NCBI GenBank assembly: GCA_031266855.1
Contig: JAISAF010000199.1
Location: forward strand, 1 to 5,040
Direction of reading: 5' to 3'
Length of the DNA: 5,040 nt
Source: Spirochaetales bacterium
GTDB taxonomy: Bacteria > Spirochaetota > Spirochaetia > DTKZ01
The notes beneath the pieces were generated by a model. That model was given only the letters and a program-made list of their open reading frames with translations, made no database searches and had not been told where the DNA came from. Position 1 is the first letter of the stretch. Every line of letters starts with the position of its first letter. The position numbers and the translations under genes were made by a program. This document shows, one piece after another, positions 4,729-5,040 of the stretch.

Positions 4729-4797
4729 GGGACACTGGTAACTTAGCCGCTGGTGTGTTTGCCAAAGCAAACGCTCTAGATAGCCCGCAGTATCCCC
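4728..4797 (+). repeat. Stem-loop abutting the stop codon
   Basis: The outer stem of 10 bp (4728-4737 with 4788-4797, GGGGACACTG/CAGTATCCCC) has one C-A mismatch (4733/4792). It begins on the last base of the TAG stop codon. Inside is GTTTGC/GCAAAC (6 bp, loop CAAA) after GCCGCTGGTG, the same ten bases that open repeat core copy A at 321. It could protect the 3' end of the mRNA. No U-run follows, so it is not a classical terminator. Confidence 0.5.
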
Positions 4798-4900
4798 TAC
4801 CGATAGGCGCTGAAACCCCTCTATATTGAATATAGCGCGGCTGATTTGGATTTGTCAAGAGGCAGCACAGCAGGGCATCGGCATTTACTTTTTTCCCTAT
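4798..4900. other. Intergenic segment with small palindrome
   Basis: No gene is seen. A 15-nt palindrome CTATATTGAATATAG (4821-4835) lies between GCGCT (4807-4811) and AGCGC (4834-4838), forming alternative hairpins. The rest shows nothing recognisable. Confidence 0.4.
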
Positions 4901-5040
4901 AGCGCCTTTTTTGCGGCAAAGCCGCAAAAAACCGGGCTTTCCGCTTCAATTCCTCGGAAAGTGCCAATGCGCTTTCCTGCGGGATTCCGTGGGCGCGGGT
5001 AGCGCCCACTACAATCCATACCTATCGGAAAGCGACCGTC
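4901..5040 (-). ncRNA. Flavo-1-like repeat core, copy D (runs to window edge)
   Basis: This is an inverted copy. Read on the minus strand from 5040 it has GTCGCTTTCCGATAGGTATGG, ATTGTAGTGGGCGC, an 8-bp hairpin (4989-4996 with 5002-5009), CGGAATCC, hairpin 1 (4956-4964 with 4969-4977, nine pairs of which one is G-T on the plus strand), GGAATTGAAGCGGAAAGCCCG, then an 11-bp hairpin 2 (4907-4917 with 4921-4931, AAA loop on the plus strand). The first part duplicates 3891-3926 in the MITE-like element, so a similar element may continue past the right edge. Confidence 0.45.

Overview
The window is from a bacterial chromosome of mixed base composition: roughly 50-55 % GC in the genes and hairpin blocks, with one AT-rich island. 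It most resembles a Treponema-type spirochaete (termite-gut treponeme group). That assignment rests on two things: the style of the intergenic repeats, whose core (AGCGGAAATCC, a hairpin, GATTGGAGCGGATAGCCCG, another hairpin) I recognise from Flavobacterium and spirochaete genomes, and the RlpA-SPOR and YjjG-type genes, which fit but do not prove it. The taxonomy is an inference, not a reading.

Layout. Bases 24-57 hold a bidirectional terminator-like hairpin. Bases 83-480 are a mosaic of palindromic repeat modules. Bases 505-1095 (minus) encode a secreted RlpA-like cell-wall hydrolase with a C-terminal SPOR domain. It is divergent from a YjjG-type HAD nucleotidase at 1147-1836 (plus), which has its own promoter and may be leaderless. 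Bases 1874-1996 hold an inverted copy of the repeat core. Bases 2082-2865 form an AT-rich cassette bounded by a 20-bp imperfect inverted repeat. It carries a DUF2185/Imm33-like immunity-type gene with a near-consensus promoter and a ribosome binding site, but the gene is cut by an in-frame TGA exactly where the family has a conserved Trp. Bases 2891-4050 form a gene-free block of about 1.1 kb packed with hairpins: two related stem-loops in inverted orientation near its ends, a composite repeat, a 57-nt and a 49-nt palindrome, and a 237-bp MITE-like element with 22-bp terminal inverted repeats. Bases 4123-4728 (plus) encode a 201-residue protein that looks like the LPD3-type module of polyvalent mobile-element proteins, followed at once by a stem-loop. 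Another inverted repeat-core copy runs off the right edge.

How the parts relate. RlpA and the nucleotidase are ordinary housekeeping genes with no evident joint function. The rest of the window is accessory: an immunity-like pseudogene and a mobile-element-type protein embedded in repeats. The most notable signal is the repeats. Several unlinked copies keep the same single-stranded skeleton, but the palindromes in fixed slots differ wholesale or by compensatory changes. This points to selection or exchange at the level of hairpin structure rather than sequence.
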